DNA of 64,000 nt from Phlebotomus papatasi (Eukaryota; Arthropoda; Insecta; Diptera; Psychodidae), in NCBI RefSeq assembly GCF_024763615.1, contig NC_077224.1:23963078-24027077 (forward strand), in the 5' to 3' direction. The notes beneath the pieces were generated by a model. The model worked only from the letters and a program-made list of their open reading frames with translations, was not told the origin of the DNA and made no database searches. This document shows positions 32,044 to 44,874 of the stretch, piece after piece. Each line of letters begins with the position of its first letter. Positions within the stretch are counted from its first letter, which is position 1. The position numbers were made by a program, and so were the translations under genes.

Positions 32044-34437
32044 AGTGAAGGAACAGCTTCTAAAAAGCAATCAAAATACAGTTACGGTAATTATTGATTC
32101 AACTGACGATTGCTCGTAAAGCTCGTAAATATGGTAAATATCCACAAAAAAAATCTTCTGACAAATTTCAGGCTGTAAAATCTCAATTTCTGTATTCAAT
32201 TGACCTTTAAAAATTGGAAATGTATCAAATTTGAAAAAGAGCAAGAAAAGAAGCTTAGCAAGTGACCTTTATTGGTATTTTGAGGAGCTTCTCTACTTTT
32301 CATCAATCGCTTTTTGAGCGATGTATATCCCAAATCTTCAGTATATATTTCTTGATGCATATCTTAAGAAAGGTTAATAACTTATGGTAATAGAAATATA
32401 ATGACCTTTTGTGAATTTTTATCTGACTGCAATTTGAGAGTATCTTCAAATCTTTCTTTTAAAAGTCTGATGGATTTTGCAATTTGGCCTCTTTGAGATC
32501 GATGTCCTTCTCTTTGAGTTTTCAGAATCAAATTCAGTTTTTGGGTAGGTTCAATTTTGGATATTTTTTAGCGTTTTTTTTTTTAATAGAAAAATCCGTA
32601 ATTGGGACTATTAATATTGATTGATATCTCTCTTTGTCCCTGGTTAGCAATAATGGTTTTTTTTGGTGCGACCTCATGCAATTAAATGCTGCGCGGGGAG
32701 TATATTTTAAATGTAATTTGCTAAGAAAGGTATATAAAATATTTTGTAAGAAAGAGATTTTTCCAGTGTGATTAAGAGTATAGAGTAATTTGTCAAACAA
32801 AATGCTGTAGGTTAAGCAAATAAATTGGAGAGAATCTCTTAAGGACAACTGTCAATAAAAGTTGGTCAAGATGGTGTGGTAGGTTCTCACTTAGCATTAA
32901 CATAACACGTTCTTACACCATTTTAATGAGTTTGTCCATATTTTTCCTGGACTAAAGCAATGAATAATATGAAGACACCCACTTGATCACGATCTTTTGC
33001 CATCCAATCTTAATGCCTTCTTCACTAAATTTACATAAAGAGAGAGATATGCGAGAATAGTTATGCATTCTTCTATAACCGTTTTCAATATCATCGAGCT
33101 TAGGTGATTGACAACACCCAAGATGAATTTTAACTTGGTGATAGGGCATTTAATAAACCGTTAAGTGAAGATTTCTATGGCAAAAGGAAATGAGATTTAG
33201 GAAGAGGTTTTTCTTAAGACATTATCACATAGTTTTGTGTTTGATCCCAATCTGTTGAGCTTCATTTGCCTCTCAATGAACAAAAAAAGATGCTATTGTG
33301 TCGTCTTAACGTTATGCCATGGGCAAATGGATGGAATTTTAGTTGGTTTGAATGCAATAATGAGAAAGGCAAAGAGGAGGCATATTTTGGGTTGGAAAAA
33401 GAAGGCGAAAACTAATGTAAAATTGCCAAATTTCCATAATTATATCATTCACTTCAGATGAATTAGAGTCTCTCCGTTGGCATAGCTTCTCTTACTTTTT
33501 CCTCTGTTATGATTTTTTTTTACTTTTCTCTTTTTTTTTGTTGTTATCTCTCTCTCATGAGGAAATTACTATAATAATCGCGATGATGTGCCTCTTTCTT
33601 TACATAATTCTCCATCACACTTTGCATATGATGGGGTTGTGTGTACATATTAAATTAACTGATTTCAATTTTTACAAAATTACTCAATATTTATTGGATG
33701 CACTTTCTGATTTACTGCATTTATTTTTTTTTGATGGTCTTCAACATGAATTGCAATTAGTGAAGGAAAAGAAAAATATTTTGAACAAAACATTGTTTGC
33801 ATTCTGGACATTGGGGCATTGAGTTATTTAATTTTTTCGTGCATTGCTAAAAATTTTCCTGCATTTGATTAGATTACTGAGAAAAGAGGCTTTTCGTTTG
33901 TATAGGAGAAAGTTTTAATACATTGCAGTTTAAATGGATAAATGTGTAAAAATATTTCAATCATTTTTACCAAAGGTACTATCAATTATCGGTTTTCTGA
34001 CAAGCATTACTCAAAAAGGAAGCTTTATACAGTAGCATTTTAATGGAAGATTTCTCAATGGATCGATTTTTCGCAGAGAATTACATCGTGAATCATTTCC
34101 GAAAGGTATATAGCCAAGACAGCTAAAGTATTGGAGGTTAATGAAGAGCAAAGTGTCAATCAAAATTTCGTTTAGATCAAGAGGATCGTCATTGCCATAA
34201 ACCATATGCCTTTCATTTATTGTCTGGCTTAGAGGTTTGCTTTGGATTTGAGGTTATATTGAACTTAACCTCAAAGAAACGGGCTATAGTTTAGGACGTT
34301 TAAAGATTTCATTGAAGATTTGTAATGCAATCGAAATTTGGCAATAGAACACTTTGGCAGGTTTTTTAGGGCCCAAATAGATTCAGGCTGATCCTCGAGA
34401 ATATTTAGCCTGTAAAATTTGGCAGTAAAATATTACG
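32044..34437. other. No gene recognised
   Basis: Frames of 64-104 codons occur (for example 32534-32848 minus), but none shows a domain or splice context I recognise. Low-complexity T and CT runs lie near 33500-33550. Confidence 0.5.
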
Positions 34438-36090
34438 TTAACCCTTTAAGTACGATTGGGTCACCGGTGACCCAAGAATGAAATTGTTCATATGGCCATC
34501 TAATGTGATGTTTCGTTCTAAAAAGTCAAAAAAAGTGATTTTTTCTGACCCCCAATTTTTAACCTTCTCGTCCTTAAAGGGTTAAAGGAAATTTATGCAA
34601 AAGACTTCTAATTGATGATCCTAAAACCTCCGTGTTTGACAATTTGGAATAAATTTTTAATGTCGAATTTTACACGCTAAATATTTTCTAGGATTATCTT
34701 GAATCTTGATATCTTAGATCAAAAACATTTCGTGAAGTTAAAATGTCCATCAATTTCTTTCTCAAACGTTTTCAAACGTCCATTAAAACAAATTCAATTT
34801 AGTTCCATTCAATTTTGAACGCGAAAGAAAAGAATAGACAATTGTAAAACAATTGGTGAAAAGGGGATGTAAATTTTGATTTAAAGAAAATTTCCTGATG
34901 AAAAGGATAAGTTACCTTACAAATTGATATTGTGTGGCCGTATGCCGCAAACAAACCATTTCGATTTGTATAATTTGATTTCATCAAAATTATGGTACTT
35001 TTCATTATCTTTTACTCGCCCATTCTAAATTGTGATCGAAATTCAAAATCGAAATCGCCGTACAAATGAGATTGAAGCCATTTTGATTTTAGACAATCGG
35101 AAAAACCTCTGAGGGGGGGATAAAGCAAATTGTATACAGTAAATCTTTATTGATTTAATGTAAGAAATAAAAAAAAAATCTTTGTAGGAAAAACCTACAA
35201 AGAAACATCCAAGGTCTTTTACAGGTTTTCGATTTAAGGCCTAGCCATAGGGTTTAACTTCTCTAATTTCTTATCAGTCAAGATTTTTGATAAAATTTTT
35301 ATTTGCGATTGAATATTAAGTTCAAATGATTCATAGGATTCTGAAAAAAGAATAAAATTGATTGCTGTTTAAGGTTTTGAGATCTTTAAGAGCTAAGGTT
35401 AATCTTAACACCGCTTTAAACTGATCTTTTCGAGTAGACAAATGATCATTTCAAAGTTGCTTCACTTTAAATGAGGCCTTTTAAAAGTTTTAAAGATCTT
35501 TGAATTATTTCAAACTCTATTAAAAAATTATATAAATTTGTTTTAATATAATTTTTCATATGAATTATTAATTTTTCAATAGAACTTTTATGCAAAAATG
35601 AAAAATAATGCAAATGAACTCTAAACGATGATCTTTCTCAGTGCAATTCCGAAAGTACAAACAGGCTGATTCTGAACACTGCTTAAAAAAATTGACGATA
35701 AAAGATCATCCCAAACTATCATACACTGAAGGTTTAGGATCAAGGATTAGCGTTTTTGCTTAAATTTCTAATAAATGTGGACACTATGATTGCAAGAAAT
35801 CGTCTTATGTGCAACATCTTACGGAGAGGAACAGTCTGACCTTCTCATTACTCTAATCTTTACGATTTTAGGATTTCTCGACATTTGCCTACCATCACTG
35901 TCCTTTTTCCATCCCATTGACATTTCCAAAAATACCCAAAAACATCCAAAGCGAAGTTTTATATTAAGATATGAAGCTTAGCTTGATCTCCCAAATTTTA
36001 GGCTGATCCCCGAGTGTACCGTACCGATAGCATTATTCATTTTTCGGACTGACCCCAAAGCCGATACCTGTGTCTATTTAGGTGTTAAGA
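34360..36090. repeat. Dispersed 'GGCTGATCC' element, long copy
   Basis: Left end AAATAGATTCAGGCTGATCC; right end TTTTAGGCTGATCCCCGAG to ACCTGTGTCTATTTAGG. These match the ends of 14735-15190 in reverse order. A TTAA MITE is nested at 34438-34585. The interior 34586-35980 contains no recognised gene. Confidence 0.45.
34438..34585 (-). mobile_element. piggyBac-like MITE, TTAA flanks, copy 2 (inverted)
   Basis: TTAACCCTTTAAGTACG ... CGTCCTTAAAGGGTTAA with the palindrome GGGTCACCGGTGACCC at 34458-34473, here near the left end, so the orientation is opposite to copy 1. 148 bp. Confidence 0.75.
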
Positions 36091-36475
36091 CAGTTTAGTA
36101 TAAATCTTTATACTGATCTCTCTGATGTTCGGCTCTCTGATAATCGGATGACATCTGTCAAGTACACGAGAATGTCAAAAATCCCCTTTCTCGAATAGGT
36201 TTTTATCTGTCATTTTCGGTCCGAATCACCTGAATATCAGAGAGCTCTGAATACTTCCAAATTTTAAAAGCTCGAGGATCAAACAAGACCGTCTTCAGAC
36301 TGGTTTAGCCTAGTTTCCGAAGGTCTCAAAATCGTAAATGGTCACCAATTTAGTCTGTTCTTCTGATTCAAATTGATTAATTACCCTTAATAATCCATTT
36401 CTAAAGCGAAATTTTCCAAAAATGTTCGACTGATAAGAAATAAGAGGAGTTAAGCTTTATGGCTAAGCCTTATGC
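35233..36475. repeat. Inverted repeat pair, about 42 bp, 1.2 kb apart
   Basis: GGCCTAGCCATAGGGTTTAA with CTTATCAGTC at 35237-35280 pairs with GACTGATAAGAAATAAGAGG and TTTATGGCTAAGCC at 36428-36470. It may mark the termini of another degenerate element. Confidence 0.45.
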
Positions 36476-38279
36476 CCTAGACACACTTACGACTTAAGCC
36501 GAGAGACGACTTAGGGGGAAATGATGGAAAAGCAGTTTAACCATTATTTCTAATATAATTACGCTAAGCCGTCTCTCCGCTAATCCTCAGGTCTGTGAAG
36601 GCCCTTAGGTCTGAAGCCCGTATAAGTCTATTTGGGCTGTTAGACATTCAGACTAAAGATTTAACCGGTTTCACCTCGTTTCGGAAAGTCTACAATTTCA
36701 AGAGTTTCAAGAATTGAATGTTCTTATTCGAAAGTCTTAAGCCAAAATCTCTTCACAACAAATCTTCAAAGAAGTGTCGCAAGCCGAAATCTCTTCAAGA
36801 ATCTGGCCTCTTAATAAGTTATTAAAGTTAAACCCTAAGGCTAAATCTTAGATCTGCAGTCCGCCTTAATTCTTGCTAAAATGTCGTTAATATATTTGTT
36901 AAATAAAAGCACAAGTGCGTACACAATTAGTGCAGATATGAATTACTTCTGCAATGCTTCTAGCGAACATTAAAACAAGAGAGTAAACAAAGATTTTTTC
37001 CAATGATTATCCCCTCTGGATCAATTGTTATTTCGGTGGAACTTTAATTGGACCTCCTCTTGTCCAAGATTCATGCAATAGTGCGGTGTGTATCATTTGC
37101 TGGGATGATGGCTGAATGGTATGAATCTCTTTTTTAGGAAAAGGTGTATTTGATGTGTGTTCCCAGGAGAGTCGAGACAGATAAAACAGGCCATCATCAT
37201 TGGCCCCGCACAATTCCCCTGACTTTTTGTCTCTATATCTCAGCTGATATTTCGCAAGAGTTCGTGAGTATTTTGTACTTTTGTACAACATAGGAATTCA
37301 AATGGGATTTTGCAAAATCCATCACTAACACTGGAGGTTCTCTCTCTCTCTCTTTACAAAATGTGGAACCACGTATGGTTGAGACTCATAAGCGGCTGAC
37401 ATCAACTTTGAAATTAGTCAAAAGAGTTGGAGGCATTACATACAGTGCATGGACAAAGTCACAACCCACTGCTAATAGCTAGATATGTAATTTGCCTCAG
37501 TTGAAATAGGTCTCTTAGTCATAAATTTCTTATTGTTCATAATTGGGGGGTGTTAAATAATTACTGACACTCTTTTTAATTCGATAGTAGAGCATACCCG
37601 AGTCTTTTGAGGAGGATATTGCAAAAAAAAAAGAAGAATGCAGGAAAAGAGTGCTTTTAGAGAAGGTGTACAATAAAAGTACTTTTACGAAAAAAAAATT
37701 AAAGAAATCTTAAGAAATATCTGGTATTTATTGCAAAATTTGAAAGTAAAGCACAGAACCAGCAATTAATACAAAAAAAATCTGCAATAATAAAACAAAA
37801 TGAAATATATTTCTATAAGAGTTAAACAGAGCATTTAAATAAGTCAAATAGAAGGGTAAGAAATATGGCATGTGCATCATCATTCGTAATTCATGGTGAA
37901 AATTATATAAGATGAATGGAAAAGAAATTTACCAAAAAAACAACTGAGTTGAAAAACCTCTTCAGGTAGCATGTTTACTCTTACGATATTTTGCACAATA
38001 TATTTTGAAGAATCTCTCATAAGATAAACACAGACGTTTTTTTTTCGTTGATGGGAACTCTTCATTTTTTCTCCGTCCCATGCAAATTGCCTTTCAATTA
38101 GAATATGAATGTCAATGGTAAAAGAAGGGTAAACCAGCTCTGCTTGGTGAAATGCTCGAATTCGTTACTTTGATTCTACTCTGAAAGAAAAGGCTTGTAC
38201 GGAGAATTGTTTCTTCGTTAAATCTTCGAAAACTGATGTTCTTTCTCTATTTGATAGAACTTTTTTTTTACATTTTATA
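36476..38279. other. No gene recognised; one 87-codon frame
   Basis: A minus-strand frame at 37028-37291 starts with ATG, is less AT-rich than its surroundings and ends in TAA, but has no motif I know. A short CT run is at 37339-37353. I do not call a gene here. Confidence 0.4.
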
Positions 38280-38286
38280 CCCGGAA

Positions 38287-38935
38287 GAACATCCTTTTGA
38301 CAAAATTTTAACAAAACCCAGTTTGCCATCGATTTGATAAACGGTTTTTGACAAACTTTTAGTAGATGAAACTGACAAACCCTTTCTTGTAAAACACATG
38401 GAAGAACATCCTTTTGACAAACCTTTAAAAAAAACCCAGTTTGCCATTGATTTGATAAACCGTTTTTAACCAACTTTTTGTAAATGAAACTGACAAACCC
38501 TTTCTTAGAAAACACATGGAAGAACATCCCTTTGACAAACCTTTAACAGAACCCAGTTTTGCCGTCGATTGGACAAAACGTTTCTGACGACTTTTAGCAA
38601 AAGAAAATGATAAACCCTTTCTTTCGAATTACATTTAAGAACCTCCTTTTGACAAAATTTTAACAAAATTCAGTTTGCTATTGATTTGATAAACCGTTTT
38701 TAACAAACTTTTAGTAAATGAAACTGACAAACCCTTTCCTATAAAACACATGGGAGAACATCCTTTTGACAAAACTTTAACAAAACACAGTTAGCCATCG
38801 ATTTGATAAACCGTTTTTAACAAATTTTTTGTTAAAGAAAAATCTGACGAATCCTTTTTTAAATGTACAGAAAAGTACATCCTTGCGACAAGATTTTAAC
38901 AAAAAATTGACGAATCTTTTCTTGAAGAGATGACT
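38287..38935 (+). repeat. Minisatellite, 117-bp unit, five full copies plus a partial sixth
   Basis: The unit starts GAACATCCTTTTGACAAA and includes CCCAGTTTGCCAT, GATTTGATAAACCG and GAAACTGACAAACCC. Starts are at 38287, 38404, 38522, 38639, 38756 and 38875 (spacing 117, 118, 117, 117, 119). Units differ by scattered substitutions. The 120-codon minus frame over the first units (38165-38527) repeats its residues only because of this array. Confidence 0.9.
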
Positions 38936-39408
38936 TAAAAATTGGCTTTGCATTATTTGTTTGAAAGAGTAAAGCTATTACGTTGTTTACGATATCCTTA
39001 ACGTTATCTACGTTTTGTTTTTCACCCCGATTTTAAGAGCTTAAGCCGTTCTGAATCGACTGTTATTTTATTGAAACTTCTACAAATTTGTACGGGATTC
39101 AAAGACATTTCAAATGAATCCAAATTGATCAATATTGGTTGAAATATGCGATTTCCAGAATGTTTTTAGCTCTTTAGAAAACGTTTGAAACGTTTTCAAA
39201 ATATCGAGAAAACATTTAAAAACCATGTTTTCTCGATATTTCGAAAACGTAGGAGGAGACGGGGAGTAGAGGTAAATGAAAATCTTGTTAATGGTTTCAG
39301 GGTCGGTTTATGAGTAGTCCTCGTAGATCCCTCATCACTATCTCAAACCGTTTGGCCTTTAGATCTGATTATGGAACAACAGACGAAAAAAACGTCAGAT
39401 TATCAATA

Positions 39409-39630
39409 TAGGGTAAAATGAGGTAATTTGGAATCATTTACAATTTGGGACATTTGAGATTTTCTCACTGTTTTAGATATTTAAAAGGTAGAAAAGCTCT
39501 TCCTTTTCTTCTAAATCGTATCTTTCTTCTATTTCGCGATCTTTGTTTTTCTCTTTGCTCATCTAAAACAATGATAAAATCTCAAATGTCCCAAATTGTA
39601 AATGGTTCTAAATTTCCTCATTTTACCCTA
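39409..39630. mobile_element. Foldback element TAGGGTAAAATGAGG
   Basis: TAGGGTAAAATGAGGTAATT opens and AATTTCCTCATTTTACCCTA closes; about 75 bp of arms pair with a few mismatches, including ACAATTTGGGACATTTGAG. A diverged half-element lies at about 48130-48195 (CCAAATTACCCCATCTTACT). Confidence 0.85.
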
Positions 39631-40989
39631 AGTCTCGATGAAAGGTCAGCTACGAAAATTTTATTTTTCTTTTTCTTAATAAAAGGATTACATATTTACT
39701 ATTATTTTCTCTATGGAGTTCGAGCAATAAGCCACGAAAGATGAGTCTTAAGTTCTTTTTTTGTGGACACGTCTCAACTAGGAGGAGTTAATCACCTCTT
39801 TGTTTAAATATTGACAAAGTGCAAAAATTGATATTTGTGGTCAATTTTGTGGTTTTGAACTTCCATCCAAAAAATTTATTGTGTGCCCAATCAATTGTCT
39901 GCGTGACAATTTTTTTTCTTCGCGGAAAGAAAAAAAAAAGAAATAATAAATTTCATGGGAATTGTACATTAGATTCAACATCCTCGCGTGGTATGTTGTC
40001 TTGGTGGTTTTTTTGCGCCTTTTTGTTTAAGTCAACTTCAAAAGAAAATTGCAACAATGGCCCCAAAGACACAAAAATATGAGAAGATGACAAGACAATG
40101 AAGTTCATTATTTAACTGTTGTTTATTTTTCACCTCCCTGCCCAACTTTTCTCACATATTCGATGGTCACAAGGTGGATGAAGGAGCATAAGACAAGGAA
40201 GGAAATTTCATAAGAGATTGTAGGTGATCCACAGCACCTTAGCACAACTCACGTTTATTCAGCTAAATATTTTATGTGTACACACAGAGGTGCATAAATT
40301 AAATTTGTGGCTATTTTGCTGTAAAATATTTACCATAGAGATTAAACGAGGTACTTTGAGGGTACCTTATGGTCGCTTTTCTATCTGTCTAGAGCATTTG
40401 GTGACTATGGCGTCATGAGAGGGCATCTAAATAAGATTTTCTTGAAGTTCGTTGCAGGCAATCATAACTCTGATTCTAATCGAGCGATTTTAACTTTGGA
40501 ATGCAAGTAAACGGTCTTGGAAAACGGTACATTTTTGTAGAACATCCCTTCTTGGACGTTACACTAAAAATTGAAAGCCTACAATATCAAAAACATACAA
40601 AATTTATTAATTGACAGGTAAAATTAAAGGAAAGATCGAAGGAGAAGCATATAGAATGCTCCTCGCGTAAGTTAAATAAACTTAATTTGTTCTAGCAACT
40701 TGTAAACCTTGTTAAAGCCCTCGAATACCTTTCATTTGTGCTTTACGTAACCAAATTCGGACGGACCAAAACAACAAAAGCAAAGTTTACTTGAATACCA
40801 ATAAACCATGAACTGCCTAGAAAGCTCAAGGTCAAATTCTTGATTCAAGGTCAAATATCAAAATTTAGCAAAATCTGGAAATCGCTTGGGAATTTAAATT
40901 CAAGAAGATTTCTGCATACTTTTAAGTAAAGGTTTGTCAAAAGGAGGTTTCTAAAGTATTTTCGAATGGATTGACAATAAGGAAGCATC
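39631..40989. other. No gene recognised
   Basis: Frames of 64-99 codons only, with no motif. 40450-40560 resembles the degenerate 'GGTCTTGGAA' repeat family. Confidence 0.5.
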
Positions 40990-41750
40990 TAAACGGGGGG
41001 ATTTTATTTCGAAATCTCCATTTTGACGCAAAAAATCCCCATTGAGCTTTAGACCGGTGCATTTTTGCCTATCTTTTGGCGCTTAAATGGAGCTCTTCGA
41101 AAGCTCCATTTGTTTATGTTCGAATATTTTGACATTTCGAACGATTTTAAATCATTTTTTTTGTTTTTCAAGAGATGATTTTCTCGTGAACTATTTTCAA
41201 AGTTATCAAGAGTCGAAAAACAGGTGAAATAGGGACACGATATCGATCACTCTTCTGAATGTATCGTTTAATCTTCTTTAGAATACGCTCGAATTGTTAA
41301 ATAGACATCCTTGTATAGTTATGGAATTTGTCACCTGAAAAGTGATATTCAACTAATTTCTAGGAACTTAGAGACCTTATTTTCTTAGAGACGATATTTT
41401 CTTAATTTAGCAACAATATTGGCATAAAATCCTGCGGTAGGACTGTTTTGATATAGAGGATAGGTGTCCCATCTCCTCTTCTTTATAAAATGATCGTCAC
41501 CAGGCATAAATATTAACTTTACCACTCTTTAACAAATTCTTTGATTGTAAAACACTGTGTGATTGACGTTGGAAACGTTTCGAAATAAAATAGAAAGTCT
41601 TCCAGACTATCCATTTTAGTTAGAGCACACTTGGAGAATTTATAACAGAAGGTAGAGAAAATTTATCTCAGAAATGAACCACTAGGGGAGATTTCCCGAG
41701 ACTCACTGGTGCATAGCACAGTGGGGTGCATTTCGAAATCCCCCCGTATA
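40990..41750. mobile_element. Probable 760-bp non-autonomous element, ACGGGGGGATTT ends
   Basis: Left TAAACGGGGGGATTTTATTT followed by CGAAATC; right GCATTTCGAAATCCCCCCGTATA. The ends are inverted apart from a 4-bp insertion in the left one. The interior is AT-rich, with a small hairpin around GGAGCTCTTCGAAAGCTCC. Confidence 0.6.
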
Positions 41751-43322
41751 GAAGACGTCTAAAAGTTTGTTTGTTTTTGACGTGACAAATCATATTTATC
41801 GTTCATGTGGAACTTTTCTTTTTTCAAAACTCCTAACTAGTACCATAAAAAAATTTAATAAGAAAAACTTTAGAAAAGGAAGGGATAAATATTGAACCAC
41901 AAACCACCTTGAGTGAAAGGTGTGGTTGTCAATGGAAGTAAACCTTCTGAATGATACATTTTAGTCATTATCACCTATTGTTGTATCTGTGGAAAGTGAA
42001 GAAAAATAATGTAAGCTATATCTATTGATATTTATGATCATCTCTTATAGAATGCCTTTAGAAGGCACAGCAAAATATATTCGTCTTAAAATTTGCACTT
42101 TGTGGCATTTCAATTCTTTTATGGCAATTGCAATTCTACACAAGACCTTTTCTTGCACTCCTAAAGTCAACAGAAAAGTTTATAAATAAAAATTTGATAC
42201 ATGATCTTAAGAAAAAGCGAGAATGCCGGTGTTGAAAATAGGCTTCGTTTTTGTTGATAAAATTGGCAAATACAGAAAGGCAATCACCTTGACATTCGAA
42301 GGTGGGAGAAATTGTGCTGAAACTAGAAAAAGAGATTCAGTTGCATGTCTGTTAGACCATAAAAGTATTGCTGGGATTTTCATAGTTCCGCCACATTAAA
42401 AATTAGAATTTATAATTTAAAGCTTAAGCTACTTTGTGGGTGGTTTTGAGTGACCTTTCATGCCCCTTTTCCACTGATTACTGTACTTCTTCTCTCTGGC
42501 AATATTTTGTGTGGGAAATTTAATGAGGTGGTTTTCTGTATGAAAGTGCGGCCTAGTATTTTAATTTGGCAGAACTCATGTTTAATTTTGCAACTGCATA
42601 CTAAAATTAAATTTCTTCACACCACTAAATATCCATGACACTTATAAATCTCTCACAGAGGAAGGTTCATAATTCTCCACTCTACAGGTTTTCATGCGCA
42701 TTTTTATGTCTATTCATGCTAAAAGGGACTTTTGCAATTATTTTTGTTTTCAACGAATTTTTATTCATCTTTTTTTTTCACTGGTTTCTGTTGCATTCTT
42801 GAGCAATATGACTTGTTTGTTGAGGTGTATGGTTGGAATAAAGAAAAAAAAAGAAAAGAAAAACACAAGAGGTTTAATAAGTTCAAACTGTAGAAAATGC
42901 ATTGATGAAATTGCGGCTATTGGAAAAGTTATTGGAGGCGATTATAAATTTTCAAAGCTTATTGATTGAAAATGTACAAGAGATTCAGGAAAGGAAAGTG
43001 TTCGGTGCTAAGTGTAACTGACTCTGTGGGAAAAGCTTCGCAACGTTGTTTGTTTAAAGATTTTTAAAAGAATGTTTTTCTGTTTAAAATTTAAAAATGA
43101 TTTGTTAAAAATCGATTAAAGGACTTTGGAAAAGTTCGTCAAAGGAACTGCCCCTTTTGTCAATTCCTCATGGCTTTCTCTCTCGAAGTATACGCTTAAA
43201 TGTTAAATTTTTTAAAAGAATCAAGTTATTGAAAATTTCAAAGTAACCACACTGCAATGGGAGTTTTACTTGGAATACAGAAGTGATTCTTGAAAGAAAG
43301 ATAATTTTCATCCAAGTTATTC
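41751..43322. other. No gene or repeat recognised
   Basis: Short frames only (for example 42694-42969), with no motif. Confidence 0.5.
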
Positions 43323-43808
43323 TACACATAAAAAAAAATATTTTGTAAAAATGTTCGTAAATGTTTGTGAATTCCTATGGGGGAGTTACGAAATGCTCGT
43401 GAATCGTATAACCCACAAACAAATTCGGAAAAGTTTGTACTTTTTCACAAACATTGTTCGAAACATGATCACTTGACGAGCATTTGTACTTGTACACACA
43501 TTTGTTCGTAAATGGTCGTAAAATTTTATAATTTGTTCGTAAATGTTTGTTTTCCTGTCGAACATTTTACGAACATTTACGAACAAATGACAAAATTTTA
43601 CGAAAATTTTTTGTGTGTTTACGAACAAATGTTTGCAAAAGTACAAAAAATGTTCGTCAAATGATCATGTTACGAACAATGTTTGTGAAAAGTACAATCC
43701 GTTACGAACTTGTTTGTTTGTTATACGATTCACGAGCATTTTGCAACTCCCACATACGAATTCACAAACATTTACGAAAATTTTTACAAAATATTTTTTT
43801 TCTGTGTA
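43323..43808. mobile_element. Long-palindrome 'GTTCGTAAATG' MITE, full length
   Basis: A 486-bp element with TACACA...TGTGTA ends, whose halves are inverted copies of each other over about 230 bp. Left arm landmarks (AAATATTTTGTAAAAATG, GTGAATTCCTATG, GAATCGTATAAC, AACATGATCA) recur in reverse order on the right. No open frame belongs to a transposase; the short frames here exist because of the repeat. Confidence 0.88.
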
Positions 43809-44129
43809 TGAGAAGCCTATTTTTGGGTCTTGATTATTTTGGAAGGGTATCCCTATTCAATCAAATCTTTCATTTCTAGTACATGACGGATTACTTCAGA
43901 GATTTTTATGAAACATTACACACTTGTTTTTTTACAATTCTAATATAAAAAAATGTTAGTAAATTTGTTTGAATTTAATAGAAAAGATTCTACTTAATAC
44001 TTCTAGTCCCAGGGAATTCAGAACACATTCGGTTATAGACCCAACCTGTCTCATTTAATAGCACTTTAAATGAGACAGGACTGTCTTCTAAATGGGACAG
44101 GAGAACTGTTTGCCCAAACTGGTTTCGGG

Positions 44130-44275
44130 GCGAAGTGCGGCACTTTTGAAATATGTTTTTTCTCGTATTTTTAAAGAGAACTGAACCTTACCATGATGTT
44201 ATTTAGTTTTGCAATTGGTTTACAGAGCTAAAATATATCATGCTAAGGTTCAATTCTATTTAAAAATACAGAGGC
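44130..44275. mobile_element. Hairpin repeat GCACTTTTGAAA ... AAAAATACAG
   Basis: TATTTTTAAAGAGAACTGAACC pairs loosely with GGTTCAATTCTATTTAAAAATA around a TTTAGTTTTGCAATTGG loop. Related to 2716-2887 and 44640-44830. Confidence 0.6.
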
Positions 44276-44625
44276 AAAAATATTTCGTAAAACTGTTTGT
44301 AAATGTTTGTGAATTCCTACTGGAGACTTGCAAAATTCTCGTAAATCGTATAGGCCACAAACAAGTTCGTAACGGATTGTACTTTTTCACAAACATTTAT
44401 TCGTAACATGAGGATTTGACTATTATTTCTTGTGCCATTTACAAACATGTATTCGTACAATTTTGTTTGTTTGACAAAGTTTTACAAACAAATGACAAAA
44501 TTTTACGAACATTTTTCTTTACGAACAAATACTTTGTAAAAAAAAACGAAAAATGCTCGTGCATTGATCATGTTACGAATAATGTTTGTAAAAAAAAGTA
44601 CAATATTTTATGAACTTTTAGAGTA
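44272..44625. mobile_element. Long-palindrome 'GTTCGTAAATG' MITE, truncated
   Basis: Starts AAAAATATTTCGTAAAAC and shows GTGAATTCCTAC, CGTAAATCGTATAGG, CATGTTACGAATAATG and related family blocks, but lacks the right outer terminus. It lies between two related hairpins (44130-44275 and 44640-44830). Confidence 0.75.
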
Positions 44626-44639
44626 TCTTTGTATTGACT

Positions 44640-44830
44640 CACTTTTGAAATTCGGCTTTTTTCTTCTATTTTTAAATGGAATTGAGCTTTATATTATTGT
44701 AATTTAGCTTTGTATTCGGTTTAGGAACCTAAATTGTATCGTGGTAAGGTTCAGTTCAATTTAAAAATAGTAGAAAAAATCCATTTTCAATATAGTGCCC
44801 CAATACAAAGATATCCCACTTCTGTCTACT
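44640..44830. mobile_element. Hairpin repeat, second copy of the 44130 type
   Basis: CACTTTTGAAATTCGGC and CTATTTTTAAATGGAATTG on the left pair with CAGTTCAATTTAAAAATAG and TTTTCAATATAGTGCCCC on the right. Confidence 0.6.
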
Positions 44831-44874
44831 GAAATTCCTAGCTGTTTGTGAAATCTTATTATTAGAGTTACTGT

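Noticed and set aside
37028..37291. 87-codon minus-strand frame
   Set aside because: It has an ATG and moderate GC, but no domain, signal peptide or splice evidence I can recognise.
38165..38527. 120-codon minus-strand frame with repeated residues
   Set aside because: It is produced by the 117-bp minisatellite; the frame breaks where unit length changes.
38287..38935. CRISPR-like array
   Set aside because: Units are directly adjacent with no unique spacers, and the DNA is eukaryotic.
43547..43879. 110-codon frame in the long-palindrome MITE
   Set aside because: It exists because the repeat lacks stops in that frame; residues mirror the TTCGTAAATG repeats.
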